From positions 1 to 21,368 of the forward strand of contig CAJTMS010000037.1 in the NCBI GenBank assembly GCA_910577155.1: a stretch of DNA of 21,368 bases, read 5' to 3'. The position numbers were made by a program, and so were the translations under genes. Positions 1 through 8,868 of this stretch are shown here, piece after piece; position 1 is the first letter of the stretch; each line of letters starts with the position of its first letter. The stretch comes from an uncultured Mailhella sp. Its GTDB lineage: Bacteria > Desulfobacterota > Desulfovibrionia > Desulfovibrionales > Desulfovibrionaceae. Below the pieces are notes generated by a model that ran no database searches, had not been told where the DNA came from, and was given only the letters and a program-made list of their open reading frames with translations.

Positions 1-113
1 AAACTGGTTTAAATCTTGTGGGTATTATTCTTAATGTTACAAGGAAATGCTCTAACCGGGGAATACAATACAGTATATTTATTAGCTATAGCATGCTCAA
101 TGCTTTTTTCATC

Positions 114-584
114 CTAAACACGAAGGAAATTATTGATATCAAGGATTACTTCTTCTTTTGCTTCAGCAGAATTTTGTGCTGAGTTACTTTCAGTATCAGC
201 AAGAGCACGTATTTCCTGTTCCCATTTTTTGACCTGTTCAGCAAAAACAAGCACTAATTTTGCAAACTCCTCAACATCAAGATCCTTTTCCTGTCTGACA
301 GAAGAAAGGACAAGGGCATGCATGGCTTTATAATAGCCTAAATGAAAGGTCAGGCTTTCATAACCAAACAGATTTGCCTCCAAAGCCCGTTCCAGCTGTG
401 CCCAATTAAAGCCCTCTTCCGCATAGGCGGCAAGCCCGTACAGAAGCAAAGTCCGGTCGTACTTTTGATACTGAAAATTCACCAGAACATCGTCAACCTG
501 CAGGGAGCAGGCAAACTGGTCATCCAAGGTTAAATCCGTGTTAAATTTTTTGCCCAATTCATTGATAAATACTTGTATATCCAT
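114..584 (-). CDS. CesT-like type III secretion chaperone
   Basis: This 156-aa acidic protein looks like a class I type III secretion chaperone of the CesT/Tir-chaperone family. Such chaperones dimerise in the cytosol and hold the N-terminal part of a secreted effector. Seen in the sequence: an N-terminal helix (VFINELGKKF), then a beta-rich stretch with a short turn (LDDQFACSLQVDDVLVNFQY), then RTLLLYGLAAYAEE, matching the helix-sheet-helix order and the pattern of the family. The C-terminal third is a long charged helix followed by a Ser/Asn/Glu-rich linker. It starts 14 bp after the 804-aa gene with a GAGG-type ribosome site (GAAGAGGCAGCT), so the two are almost certainly cotranscribed and partners. 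The family call comes from pattern recognition at low identity; a homology search is needed to exclude another small alpha/beta protein. Confidence 0.62.
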   Translation of the reverse strand: MDIQVFINELGKKFNTDLTLDDQFACSLQVDDVLVNFQYQKYDRTLLLYGLAAYAEEGFNWAQLERALEANLFGYESLTFHLGYYKAMHALVLSSVRQEKDLDVEEFAKLVLVFAEQVKKWEQEIRALADTESNSAQNSAEAKEEVILDINNFLRV

Positions 585-598
585 AGCTGCCTCTTCTA

Positions 599-3013
599 TT
601 ATTCTGCTATCCCATTAATCCAAAAGCCGCCGGTAATGGTGACATTCTGCATATTACATGCACCAAAGTCAAAATTTGTATGCCAATTCATAAGATCACT
701 TAGTTTCGGAATTTTTGGAAGGTCTGTCAAGCCGCTGAAATCAACAGTTTGCAAACGCTCGAGTTCATCACCGGGAATATGAATATTGAGTTCGTAATGT
801 TCCTTTGAATCGGGGGCAAGGCTCACAGCCTTGGAATTTGCTCTGTTTGCCTGAAAATAGTTGATAGAGCGGGTACATTCATATTGAATTTCAAAGCCCC
901 CGGAACCGTCTTCAACCAGTTGGAAAGAACGCCCTCCGCCCGGAAGTCCCTGATTTGCTTCTCTGTTTTCCATAGTTATAAAAGCTTGTGCATCTTGTTC
1001 TCTGTTGAAAGCCAATGGTGCTCCCATATTGACAATTTTTTCTGTTTCCTGAGAGAGACAAATCATCAGAATTTGTGCGGTACGGGTTTGTGCAGGATTC
1101 AAGTCTGCATAGTTTTCCACCTGTCCATGGCTGAGGTATGATGCCAGCTGATTTTTGGCAGTTTCAAAATCATTCTCTAATTTTATTCCATTGGGCAGTG
1201 TAACCAGTAAACCTCGTTTAATATCTTTTTCAAATGTTATCTCTCCGGCACTGATACCCTGCAGTTTTTGCATTTCACCCAAGAAATTGATTTGGAACAT
1301 GGATTGGGCAGTTCCCTCGAAACGGCTCTTATAGTTTTCCTTGCTAAGTCCTTCCAGAAGAATATCTTTCGGTAAATCACCCGAAAGTACGCTGTCCAAA
1401 GAATGTTTATCCCGCATGGAGCAGGAAAGTTTTGTATAATCACATTCTTGCTCCGGATTGTTTGAGAAAGGCTTTACTTCCAAATTATCTATCAATGCAA
1501 TTTGTTCACGCAAAAGACTGAGGTTTTGGGCGACAAAAAGGCTGTCTGTATTTTGATAATCGCTTTTATGCATATAAAATAAATTTTCTCCTGCCGGAGA
1601 AGAAAGACGGTCAAATAAGTCTTTTCGTTCGTCAGCAGAAAGGCTATTGACACTTTCGCCTAAAATATGATCAACAAGATTGGCTTTCATCATACCAAGT
1701 TCAGGCAAAAGTTCCTGATTGACCTCATAATCATTAATAGCTTTTGATAACTGTGTTATCACAGTATCAAAACGGTCTAAACTGACAGCATTCATGTTGG
1801 TGGTCAGTTGTTTGAAAACAGGATTAAGGTCTTGGCTGGCTCTATGCAGTGCGGTTAAATAGCCTGCTTTTGGAATTCCTTTTACATTGGAAATCGTTTT
1901 CATGCCAATTTTTTCAAGTGCTGCATTGCCGTTTGCATAGTCTTTTACTTCCTGTATGGCGGCACGGTAATTGTCAAGTTCCCTCTTTGCTAAATCGTAT
2001 ATTGTTTTCGGGCTTGCTTTTATTGACCCAGCAACTAATTCCCGCAGTTCTTCCGGCGATGCGTCCATTTTATAGGAAACCAATTTGTGAACATCATTGG
2101 CTACTGCATCGGTCACTTGATTTTTCATATATTCAATACTGTTTTCAGAAAATCCCATTGCGGATAATTCGTTTTTGATATGAGTATTAAATTCAGCAGT
2201 ATGGCTCACTTCATCATGCACAAACATATTTTCTCTTATTAAAACGACAAGAGTAAATCTGTCTTTTTCAAAAGGACCGTTATCTGCTGCTACCATGTCA
2301 TAGAGTATATTTTTCTGTGATGCATTTAATTGCGGATTATTGCTGATTTCCTTATAATATGCTCCGGTTGTTTCAAGCTGTTCTTTTGAATAATTTTTTC
2401 CGACTGTGTTCGCAAAAAATGTGTCTTCTAAGTCACTTGGCAAATCAAGTTCATTAAAAGTGGATTTTATCAGCGTGGCATTTTCGTCAAATTGCCGTAT
2501 CGTATTTTCAATATTCACATTGCGTAAATCTTCTGTTTTCGCAAAAATATTTTTAAATGTATTATGGAATGCGTTGCTGTATGCATCTTTAATTTGTTTG
2601 GAGCTGTCTGCCAAGGAAGTTGGCAGTCCGAATTTGGCAGACTTGTCTTGATTTTGATGTAAGACAACAGCTGTGTGCATTACCCCGGACATAAAAGATT
2701 TTTTCCGTTCTGCCGGTGTGGATAAACTGTCTGCATAGGCTAAAATATCTTTGATTTGACCGGCTGTAATTCCTTTTGCAGACAACTTACTTGACATCAT
2801 CCCGTCAATCATGCCCTCAAGATGTTTTTGAACGCCAAAATATTTGGGGTCTGAAGCAATGGTCTGCTTCAGGCTGTCGACAATATTCTGCTTATTTTGG
2901 TCAATAGTTGACTTTCCGGAAAAGAAAGAAGCTTTTTGAAATGTACCGTCATTATTGAGCGTCACGCGCGCAGTATCCTGCATTACATTTAATGATTGTA
3001 AATTAATTGGCAT
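599..3013 (-). CDS. Large putative type III secreted effector (unrecognised family)
   Basis: This 804-aa protein has no signal peptide and no membrane segment. I recognise no enzymatic motif. The first 40 or so residues are rich in Ser, Thr, Asn and Gln, which is compatible with a type III secretion signal. Residues from about 40 to 560 read as mostly helical. The last 200 residues look more globular and beta-containing, with a Gly-rich turn (GLPGGGRSF). The start is fixed by AGGAGAAC 5 bp before the ATG. The downstream gene is a CesT-like chaperone, and effector genes often sit beside their chaperone gene. No structural secretion genes are visible here, so secretion is inferred from the neighbour only. 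Alternatives are a large non-secreted chaperone client or a translocator. Only Cys in its C-terminal half and no repeats were noted, so no function is offered. Confidence 0.6.
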   Translation of the reverse strand: MPINLQSLNVMQDTARVTLNNDGTFQKASFFSGKSTIDQNKQNIVDSLKQTIASDPKYFGVQKHLEGMIDGMMSSKLSAKGITAGQIKDILAYADSLSTPAERKKSFMSGVMHTAVVLHQNQDKSAKFGLPTSLADSSKQIKDAYSNAFHNTFKNIFAKTEDLRNVNIENTIRQFDENATLIKSTFNELDLPSDLEDTFFANTVGKNYSKEQLETTGAYYKEISNNPQLNASQKNILYDMVAADNGPFEKDRFTLVVLIRENMFVHDEVSHTAEFNTHIKNELSAMGFSENSIEYMKNQVTDAVANDVHKLVSYKMDASPEELRELVAGSIKASPKTIYDLAKRELDNYRAAIQEVKDYANGNAALEKIGMKTISNVKGIPKAGYLTALHRASQDLNPVFKQLTTNMNAVSLDRFDTVITQLSKAINDYEVNQELLPELGMMKANLVDHILGESVNSLSADERKDLFDRLSSPAGENLFYMHKSDYQNTDSLFVAQNLSLLREQIALIDNLEVKPFSNNPEQECDYTKLSCSMRDKHSLDSVLSGDLPKDILLEGLSKENYKSRFEGTAQSMFQINFLGEMQKLQGISAGEITFEKDIKRGLLVTLPNGIKLENDFETAKNQLASYLSHGQVENYADLNPAQTRTAQILMICLSQETEKIVNMGAPLAFNREQDAQAFITMENREANQGLPGGGRSFQLVEDGSGGFEIQYECTRSINYFQANRANSKAVSLAPDSKEHYELNIHIPGDELERLQTVDFSGLTDLPKIPKLSDLMNWHTNFDFGACNMQNVTITGGFWINGIAE

Positions 3014-3059
3014 AGCGTTCTCCTGTGTCTTACTTGATTTTTCTTACTATCAGGCAAAA

Positions 3060-3068
3060 ATTATACCA
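3060..3068 (-). promoter_or_regulatory. Extended -10 promoter of the effector-chaperone pair
   Basis: On the minus strand TGGTATAAT gives a perfect TATAAT with the TGn extension, about 50 bp before the start of the 804-aa gene. No good -35 hexamer lies 16-18 bp upstream, so either the extended -10 suffices or an activator is used. The latter would suit a regulated secretion effector. Confidence 0.45.
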
Positions 3069-3210
3069 AACTACTACAGTTACCCGACACATTATCAAAT
3101 AATTTTATACGATAGTATAATAAAAAACAAGTTATTTTACAATCCATATATGCCTCAAACGACATATTTCTCTGTTCAAGAATAAGAAGTTCTACCCCTT
3201 GCAAACCGTA

Positions 3211-3244
3211 CAAAAACAAAGCCCCATACCAATAAGTACGGGGC
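3211..3244 (-). terminator. Rho-independent terminator of tRNA-Ser
   Basis: A 9-bp stem (GCCCCGTAC with GTATGGGGC, one G-U pair) around a 6-nt loop is followed on the minus strand by TTTGTTTTT. It lies 18 bp beyond the encoded CCA of the tRNA and ends that transcript before the effector promoter. Confidence 0.85.
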
Positions 3245-3261
3245 GTTACAAAAATATCTTC

Positions 3262-3351
3262 TGGCGGAGAGGGGGAGATTCGAACTCCCGGTACCTTTTG
3301 AGTACACACGATTTCCAATCGTGCTCCTTAGGCCAGCTCGGACACCTCTCC
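3262..3351 (-). tRNA. tRNA-Ser(GGA)
   Basis: A 90-nt class II tRNA. The acceptor stem GGAGAGG pairs with CCTCTCC, then discriminator G and an encoded CCA. The anticodon stem-loop CACGATTGGAAATCGTG shows anticodon GGA, which reads UCC/UCU serine codons. The long variable arm (GTACTCAAAAGGTACC) and the GTTCGAATC T-loop are both present, as expected for tRNA-Ser. It has its own promoter and terminator, so it is a single-gene unit. Confidence 0.97.
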
Positions 3352-3366
3352 ACTAACAGAGAGAAT

Positions 3367-3395
3367 TATTTACTCAGTTTTTTTCCTTTTGTCAA
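3367..3395 (-). promoter_or_regulatory. Promoter of tRNA-Ser
   Basis: On the minus strand a perfect TTGACA lies 17 bp before TAAATA, with the predicted start a few bases before the tRNA 5' end at 3351. The -10 is only fair; AATAAT two bases further on is an alternative. Confidence 0.6.
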
Positions 3396-3449
3396 GGAAA
3401 AAATACTGCATAATAATTCAGCGATGAGGAGTAATTATTTTCCTTAAAA

Positions 3450-3477
3450 TAACATTATATAATTTCTTACAATGTTA
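3450..3477 (-). terminator. Weak hairpin after the tungsten-cofactor operon
   Basis: A 7-bp inverted repeat (TAACATT / AATGTTA) with a 14-nt AT-rich loop lies 11 bp after the last gene of the operon and is followed by ATTTT on the minus strand. The stem is almost all A-T, so it is a poor terminator, but no better one lies before the tRNA promoter. Confidence 0.25.
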
Positions 3478-3487
3478 AGATAATCAA

Positions 3488-5401
3488 TTACAGAATTTTT
3501 ACAATTTCACCGCTGTTTGTGAACTCATATCCGCCCAACTGCATGACTTTCTCTTTAAATTCTACACTTTTGAGGACTTCGATAAAAGCCCGTACATGAG
3601 GCAAGGTAAGCTTATGCCCCTCTATGGCAAAATCATATTCCTCAAAGCCCACGGGCACAAAATCCAAATCCATGGCTCTGGCAGCAGATTCAATACCCAT
3701 GCCGCAGTCCACTGCCCCGCTTTGCACTAAGGCTGCAACAGCCATATGCGTGGCAATTTCTTTATCATAACCATTAACTTCGGCAGGCGAAATACCATTT
3801 TTCCTAAGCAAATAATCAAACAGAACCCGTGTTCCTGCTCCTGACTGCCTGTTGACATAACGGCATGTTGTCACGTCATGGATTTCCGTAATATGTTTGG
3901 GGTTTCCTTTTGGCACAATAAAGCCCTGCACGCGTTTCAGCCCTTTTATCAGAGCCATATGCCTGCCGCTGTTTCCAAACATTTTTTTGATAATGGCAAT
4001 ATTATACGTGCCTGTTTCTTCATCAAGCAAATGGATAGGAGCAATATGGGCTTCACCGCGTTTCAATGCCATAAGCCCTGCCATACTTCCCACATGACTG
4101 CTGGAAAGATGCATATTCTTATATTTATTAGGAATCATATCTGCAAGCACATCAAGGATTAAATCATGGCTGCCGATGGAAACTACCGTATGCTCTATTT
4201 CATCCACCGTTCGGCAAAGTTCCACGGTCACCTTTTCGCCTGCTTCAAGTCCTTCCTGATTTTGTTCAATCACACAAAAACCGTCAGCCCGTACCAAACT
4301 CATAGCAGCTCCTGCACCCCGAGCCAATGGTGTTGCAATAATTTTATCGTCCACCTTGCCCACTTTTACACGTACGTATTCCTTATGCTTAAGACTTGAA
4401 ACAAGGCGTTTTGATAAATATGCCTCAACTGTTTCGCTTTGTGTATCAAGCGTATTTTGCATATAATTGATAAGCGGACGGACGAAGTTTTGATAGCAAA
4501 TATACGCGGATACGGGATAACCGGGCAAACCCACAACGGGAGTCTTTCCAACCATAGCTAAAATCACAGGTTTTCCCGGTTTTATTGCCACGCCATGGAC
4601 AAAAACCTCTCCCAGTTCCCTCAGCACATGTACGGTAAAATCTTCTGTTCCGGCACTTGAGCCGGCATTGACAATAACCATATCATATTTTGCACAGGCT
4701 TCTTTGACGCTGTTGCGGATAAGGGCATAATCATCTTTTAAAATGCCTAATCTATGGGCTTTTGCACCCTGCTCTGTCACCAAGCCCTCAAACATACGGG
4801 AATTGGATTCAATAATGGAACCGTCCTCAATCTGCTCATTCGGCTCAATAATTTCTGTACCTGTTGCAAAAATTGCCACATTGATTTGCCGATACACCTC
4901 AACTTCTGTAATGCCCGCTGAAAGCAAAACCCCTATATCAATGGGACGGATTGTATGGTTGCTTGTCAAAATAAGCTCATGGGCAACAATATCTTCCCCC
5001 ACAGGACGGACATGCTGCCAGCTCATGGCCGGTTCTGTGATTTGAATTTCCCCGTTGCCGGTTTCAATCAAATTTTCCGCCATAATCACCGCATCATAGG
5101 GTTCATGGACAGGATCGCCCGTATCCACAATGACATACTCATCCTTATGCAAAACAAGCGGATGAATATCACTTGCTGCTGTTGTTTTATTGGCAGCAAC
5201 AGCAATGCCGTCCATTGCCGCAGAATTATAGAGAGGAGAATTATATTTTGCATAAATGGCTGAAACGGTCACCCGTCCCAAGCTGTGAACAACGGGAATA
5301 TGCTCTGTTTTTACTGCAACCCGTTCCCTTATCACAGATAAATACCGTTCCAAAGCTTCCTCAACAGGAATGACATTTAAATATAAATTTCGTTTAACCA
5401 T
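3488..5401 (-). CDS. MoeA-type molybdotransferase fused to a PBP-like domain
   Basis: This 637-aa protein joins two modules. Residues 1 to about 400 are MoeA, which inserts metal oxyanion into adenylylated molybdopterin. They contain the active-site stretch NSAAMDGIAV (Asp64), the Mog-like fold motifs VNAGSSAGTED and GLPGYPVSAY, and the C-terminal MoeA beta-barrel domain. Residues from about 405 to 637 form a periplasmic-binding-protein-like domain without a signal peptide (VGSMAGLMALKRGEAHIA, then RQSGAGTRVLFDYLL and GAVDCGMGIESAAR). This fold resembles the oxyanion or effector domain seen in ModA- and LysR-type proteins. Fusions of this architecture are known in anaerobes. It is the last gene of the operon, 21 bp after a stand-alone MoeA. 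The C-terminal domain probably binds tungstate, molybdate or a pterin intermediate inside the cell; this is inferred. Confidence 0.9.
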   Translation of the reverse strand: MVKRNLYLNVIPVEEALERYLSVIRERVAVKTEHIPVVHSLGRVTVSAIYAKYNSPLYNSAAMDGIAVAANKTTAASDIHPLVLHKDEYVIVDTGDPVHEPYDAVIMAENLIETGNGEIQITEPAMSWQHVRPVGEDIVAHELILTSNHTIRPIDIGVLLSAGITEVEVYRQINVAIFATGTEIIEPNEQIEDGSIIESNSRMFEGLVTEQGAKAHRLGILKDDYALIRNSVKEACAKYDMVIVNAGSSAGTEDFTVHVLRELGEVFVHGVAIKPGKPVILAMVGKTPVVGLPGYPVSAYICYQNFVRPLINYMQNTLDTQSETVEAYLSKRLVSSLKHKEYVRVKVGKVDDKIIATPLARGAGAAMSLVRADGFCVIEQNQEGLEAGEKVTVELCRTVDEIEHTVVSIGSHDLILDVLADMIPNKYKNMHLSSSHVGSMAGLMALKRGEAHIAPIHLLDEETGTYNIAIIKKMFGNSGRHMALIKGLKRVQGFIVPKGNPKHITEIHDVTTCRYVNRQSGAGTRVLFDYLLRKNGISPAEVNGYDKEIATHMAVAALVQSGAVDCGMGIESAARAMDLDFVPVGFEEYDFAIEGHKLTLPHVRAFIEVLKSVEFKEKVMQLGGYEFTNSGEIVKIL

Positions 5402-5422
5402 ACTATTCCTCTCATGACACGC

Positions 5423-6652
5423 CTAAAGCAAATGAACGAGCACCTGCTCATCTTTTTTAACACCTTCACTGTTCATATCAACAAGAATATACCCCTGAGC
5501 CTTTGCCAAGCTTGAAATAACTCCTGATTTACCAAAAATGGGCTTTGCCGTATAGCTATTTTCATTCCGTTCAAGCTCCACCAGCTGGCAGGTCAATCGC
5601 CCGTCGGCGCCGGGGAAATTACAAGCCATTTTTGCAGCAACAAGAACAGGCTGCGGAACATTCCAGATTTTTTTATACACTTCCACCGCAAGAAGCTCAA
5701 ATAAAAGCATAGCTGCCACGGGATGCCCGGGCAGACCAAGCAAAAGACAATGCAAATCTTCATTATAGGCAGTAATGGTGGGTTTTCCCGGCTTGACGGC
5801 AATGCCATGGGTTAAAACCCCGGTTGTTGAAATTTCTCCAAGTAAATTAGCTGTAAAATCCTTTTCTCCTTGGGAACTTCCTCCAGAAACACATACAATA
5901 TCAACGTCATGAACAGCTTTTTTCAGCACATCATAAATAACCTGCCTGTCATCTTTAATATGATAGCAACTGTGCACCGCAAAACCGAACTTCACCGCCT
6001 GTGTATATAAGCCAAAGGTATTAATATCATAAATTTTGCCGGGCGTCAGGGCTTGCCCTGCCTGAATAATCTCATCACCTAAGGAAATAATAGCGACTTT
6101 GGGTTTTGCATACACCAAAACTTCACCCATGCCCAGAGAAGCAAGCACGCCTATTTCATGGGGACGAAGGACAGTGCCCTTTTTCAAAACCGGACTTTTT
6201 TCGGCAATATCTTCCCCAATTTCTACAACATACTGATTATGTTTTACATTTTGGTAGCAAGCAATTTCATTTTCACTGAATTTTTCCGTATATTCCAGCA
6301 TCACCATGGCATCAGCACCACCGGGGATCATGCCCCCTGTCGGCACGTATACACATTCACCCCGGTTAATGGCATAGGTATTTTCCTCTCCCATTTCTAC
6401 TTTTCCAAGGATTTTCAAAAAACAGGGAATACTCTCTCCAATACCCACAGTATCAAGGGAATTAACCGCATAACCGTCCACAATGGAACGTCTGAAGTGG
6501 GGAACAGAAAAAGGCGCATGGATATCTTCAGCCAGAATATATTGAAATGCTGAGGATAGTGCAACTTTTTCAGTTTTTAACGGATTTTTTGCAAGATACG
6601 CATAAATTTTATTTTGTGCCTCTTCTAAGGTATCAACCGTCAATAAATGCAT
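5423..6652 (-). CDS. moeA: Molybdopterin molybdotransferase MoeA
   Basis: This 409-aa protein has the normal length for MoeA. It carries SIVDGYAV at residues 56-63, with Asp59 in the position of the catalytic Asp of the Escherichia coli enzyme. It also has GGMIPGGADAMVMLE, VSGGSSQGEKD and GLPGHPVAAM. It uses adenylyl-molybdopterin from the MogA/MoaB step and inserts molybdate or tungstate. It lies 9 bp after tupC and just before a second, fused MoeA. Two MoeA proteins in one tungsten operon suggest a division of labour, for instance metal selectivity, but which does which cannot be read from the sequence. Confidence 0.93.
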   Translation of the reverse strand: MHLLTVDTLEEAQNKIYAYLAKNPLKTEKVALSSAFQYILAEDIHAPFSVPHFRRSIVDGYAVNSLDTVGIGESIPCFLKILGKVEMGEENTYAINRGECVYVPTGGMIPGGADAMVMLEYTEKFSENEIACYQNVKHNQYVVEIGEDIAEKSPVLKKGTVLRPHEIGVLASLGMGEVLVYAKPKVAIISLGDEIIQAGQALTPGKIYDINTFGLYTQAVKFGFAVHSCYHIKDDRQVIYDVLKKAVHDVDIVCVSGGSSQGEKDFTANLLGEISTTGVLTHGIAVKPGKPTITAYNEDLHCLLLGLPGHPVAAMLLFELLAVEVYKKIWNVPQPVLVAAKMACNFPGADGRLTCQLVELERNENSYTAKPIFGKSGVISSLAKAQGYILVDMNSEGVKKDEQVLVHLL

Positions 6653-6661
6653 ACATACCTC

Positions 6662-7339
6662 TTAACGCAATGACTGTAACTGCATATAATATTTTATTTT
6701 TTCATGACTGCTTTGTTTTAATCCCGCCAAATCACAGGAAAGAATATGCCTTCCCTGATCAAAAAAATGGTATTCATTCACCATATCCGCAATACTCGCC
6801 ACCTGATGGCTGATAAGTACAAAAGTAGCTCCGTATTCTTCATGCAGACGCCTGAGCATATTTTTTGCTGTACTCATGCTTTCGATATCTAAATTGGATA
6901 AGCTTTCATCAATAATAATAAATTTTGGTTTTGCAATAAGAGTGCGTATTAAAGAAACTTTTTGCTGCTGTCCGCTGGATAATTGCCGTGCATACTCAAA
7001 TTTTTTTTCCAAAATTCCAAATTCTTTTAAATACGTATCCGCTTCCTGTTCGCAAATTGGCTGTTTGCGGACTTTAAGCGGATAGACAATATTTTCCCAA
7101 ACAGTATCATGGAGCATATAGGGCTTTTGGGAAGCTAAAATAATATCGTGCGGCTTCAAGCCCTCAAAATCAATCTCGCCTTGCTGATAGGGCAAAATAC
7201 CCATAATAATTTTTGCTATAGTGGATTTCCCGCAGCCATTGGAACCAATTAAAGCATGGATACGGTGTTCCTGCATTGTCACGGTATCAATATCGAGGGT
7301 AAAATCCCCTAACCTTGCCCGCAGATTAGAAATTCTCAT
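6662..7339 (-). CDS. tupC: Tungstate ABC transporter ATP-binding protein
   Basis: This 225-aa ABC ATPase has Walker A GSNGCGKST at residues 32-40, the Q-loop in LASQKPY, the signature LSSGQQQKVSL, Walker B FIIIDESLSNLD and the switch His in LISHQ. It energises oxyanion import with TupB and TupA. Its start overlaps the end of tupB by 14 bp, so translation of the two is coupled. It is slightly short for the family and has no C-terminal regulatory (TOBE/Mop) domain of the ModC type, which fits TupC better than ModC. Confidence 0.9.
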   Translation of the reverse strand: MRISNLRARLGDFTLDIDTVTMQEHRIHALIGSNGCGKSTIAKIIMGILPYQQGEIDFEGLKPHDIILASQKPYMLHDTVWENIVYPLKVRKQPICEQEADTYLKEFGILEKKFEYARQLSSGQQQKVSLIRTLIAKPKFIIIDESLSNLDIESMSTAKNMLRRLHEEYGATFVLISHQVASIADMVNEYHFFDQGRHILSCDLAGLKQSSHEKIKYYMQLQSLR

Positions 7340-8018
7340 TTAAATTCTCTTCTTTTCTAAAATATTCTACAAGCATTTGTAATAAAAAAGACATTAAAAG
7401 CAGAACAACGCCAAGGAAAATACCTTCTGTAAAAATTCCCTGACTTTTTAAAAGAGAAATGGCTGTAGTCATTGTCCGAGTACTTGCCTTGATATTGCCC
7501 CCCACAAGCATAACAGAACCGACTTCACTGATGGAACGCCCAAAACCGGTAATCACGGCAAAATACATTTCAGACCTCAGCTCCCGTATCACAAGCCAAA
7601 AGGTCTGTTTTTCATTAGCACCCATGCTTTTTGCAAAGGCACGCATTTGCGGTGCCTGCTTCTGGGCAACGGTATGCACCATACCTGTGATAATGGGAGT
7701 AATAATAAGCACTTGGGCAATAATCATGCCCGGAATAGTAAAAAGAAGTTCAAAAACACCGAGAGGTCCCCGCCGCATAACCAGCATATACACAACAAGC
7801 CCGATAACAACAGGGGGAACACCCATAAGCGTTTTATTGACCCGAAGGACAGCATTTTTAAAGGGGAAATGGTATTTTTCCAATAACAGCCCAAAGGTAA
7901 TGCCAAGGCACGTGGATATGCCCGTTGCCACAAAGCCCATAAGCAAAGTGACATAAATAGCATGAAAAGCCCCGACACTTTTCAGCAGGCTGATAAATTC
8001 CGATACCATTTCCACCAT
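7326..8018 (-). CDS. tupB: Tungstate ABC transporter permease
   Basis: This 230-aa inner-membrane protein has about five hydrophobic segments and the permease coupling loop around RAFAKSMGANEKQTFWLVIRE, followed by GRSISEVGSVMLVGGNI, which is characteristic of TupB/WtpB/ModB-type permeases. It passes tungstate delivered by TupA. It begins 11 bp after tupA and overlaps tupC. Confidence 0.92.
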   Translation of the reverse strand: MVEMVSEFISLLKSVGAFHAIYVTLLMGFVATGISTCLGITFGLLLEKYHFPFKNAVLRVNKTLMGVPPVVIGLVVYMLVMRRGPLGVFELLFTIPGMIIAQVLIITPIITGMVHTVAQKQAPQMRAFAKSMGANEKQTFWLVIRELRSEMYFAVITGFGRSISEVGSVMLVGGNIKASTRTMTTAISLLKSQGIFTEGIFLGVVLLLMSFLLQMLVEYFRKEENLNENF

Positions 8019-8029
8019 AAAAAACCTTA

Positions 8030-8851
8030 TTACTTTTTAGCGTTTGGAACAAACAAACCTTGTCCGTATTTATCTACGCCAAAGTCGGCAATAATTTTTT
8101 GAACCTTATCAGAAGTAATCCATTCGATAAAAGCATTGGCTGCTTTGATATTGGTATCAGGATACTTTGCAGGGTTAACAGCAATAACGCCGTATTGGTT
8201 CAAAAGATCGGGAGCCTTTTCGCAAATAATATCGAGGTCTAATTTTACAGACGCATCGTTTTTCATTTTGAGGAAGGTACCGCGGTCAGAAAGAATCAAA
8301 GCACGAAGCTCATCAGCCATGGAAAGGCTTGCACCCATGCCGGAACCGGATTCTTTGTAATTTGGATTTTCAGCAGGATTGATATTCAAAGATTTCCAAA
8401 TAGCTTTTTCTTTTTTATCAGTACCGGAATCATCGCCGCGGCTTACCCAGTTAACTTTCTTTTCAAAAACCTGAGCCAAGGTAGCTTTTACATCATTAGA
8501 ATATGGCAGGCTGTCTTTTGGTCCGACAACAATAAAATCATTGTACATAACTTCGAAACGTTCTACACCAAAACCGTCAGCAACAAATTTTTCTTCACTC
8601 TTTTTAGCGTGAACAAGAAGGATGTCAACATCACCATTTTCACCATGTTTAATAGCTGCACCCGTACCAACAGAAACGTATTTCAAGTCATAGCCGGTAT
8701 CAGCTTTAAAAATTGGTGTTAAATAGTCAAGAAGACCGGTATCAGCCGTACTTGTGGTTGTTGCCATTTTAAGTTCTGTGCTGTCCTTTGCTGCAAATGC
8801 CGGTGCTGCGCATAATACTGCCATGGCAAGAGACAATAAAAGTTTTTTCAT
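8030..8851 (-). CDS. tupA: Tungstate-binding periplasmic protein
   Basis: This 273-aa protein has a clear signal peptide (KK, then a hydrophobic core ending AAPAFA, cleavage near residue 20). The mature protein begins with the TupA hallmark ATTTSTADTGLLDYL, and VGTGAAIKHGENGDVDILLVHAKKSEE follows. These residues line the oxyanion site in this family. RGDDSGT and SGSGMGASLSMADE are further family signatures. TupA proteins bind tungstate tightly and with preference over molybdate, in agreement with the aor gene in the same operon. It sits 17 bp after the MOSC gene. Confidence 0.93.
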   Translation of the reverse strand: MKKLLLSLAMAVLCAAPAFAAKDSTELKMATTTSTADTGLLDYLTPIFKADTGYDLKYVSVGTGAAIKHGENGDVDILLVHAKKSEEKFVADGFGVERFEVMYNDFIVVGPKDSLPYSNDVKATLAQVFEKKVNWVSRGDDSGTDKKEKAIWKSLNINPAENPNYKESGSGMGASLSMADELRALILSDRGTFLKMKNDASVKLDLDIICEKAPDLLNQYGVIAVNPAKYPDTNIKAANAFIEWITSDKVQKIIADFGVDKYGQGLFVPNAKK

Positions 8852-8868
8852 AAAGTCTACTCCTAAAC

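Noticed and set aside
1..113. Possible terminator after the chaperone gene (AGCAT/ATGCT)
   Set aside because: The stem is only 5 bp and no T run follows on the minus strand. Nothing else is recognisable in this stretch.
3061..3318. An 85-codon minus-strand frame running out of the tRNA
   Set aside because: It starts inside tRNA-Ser and reads through its terminator, so it is a chance frame.
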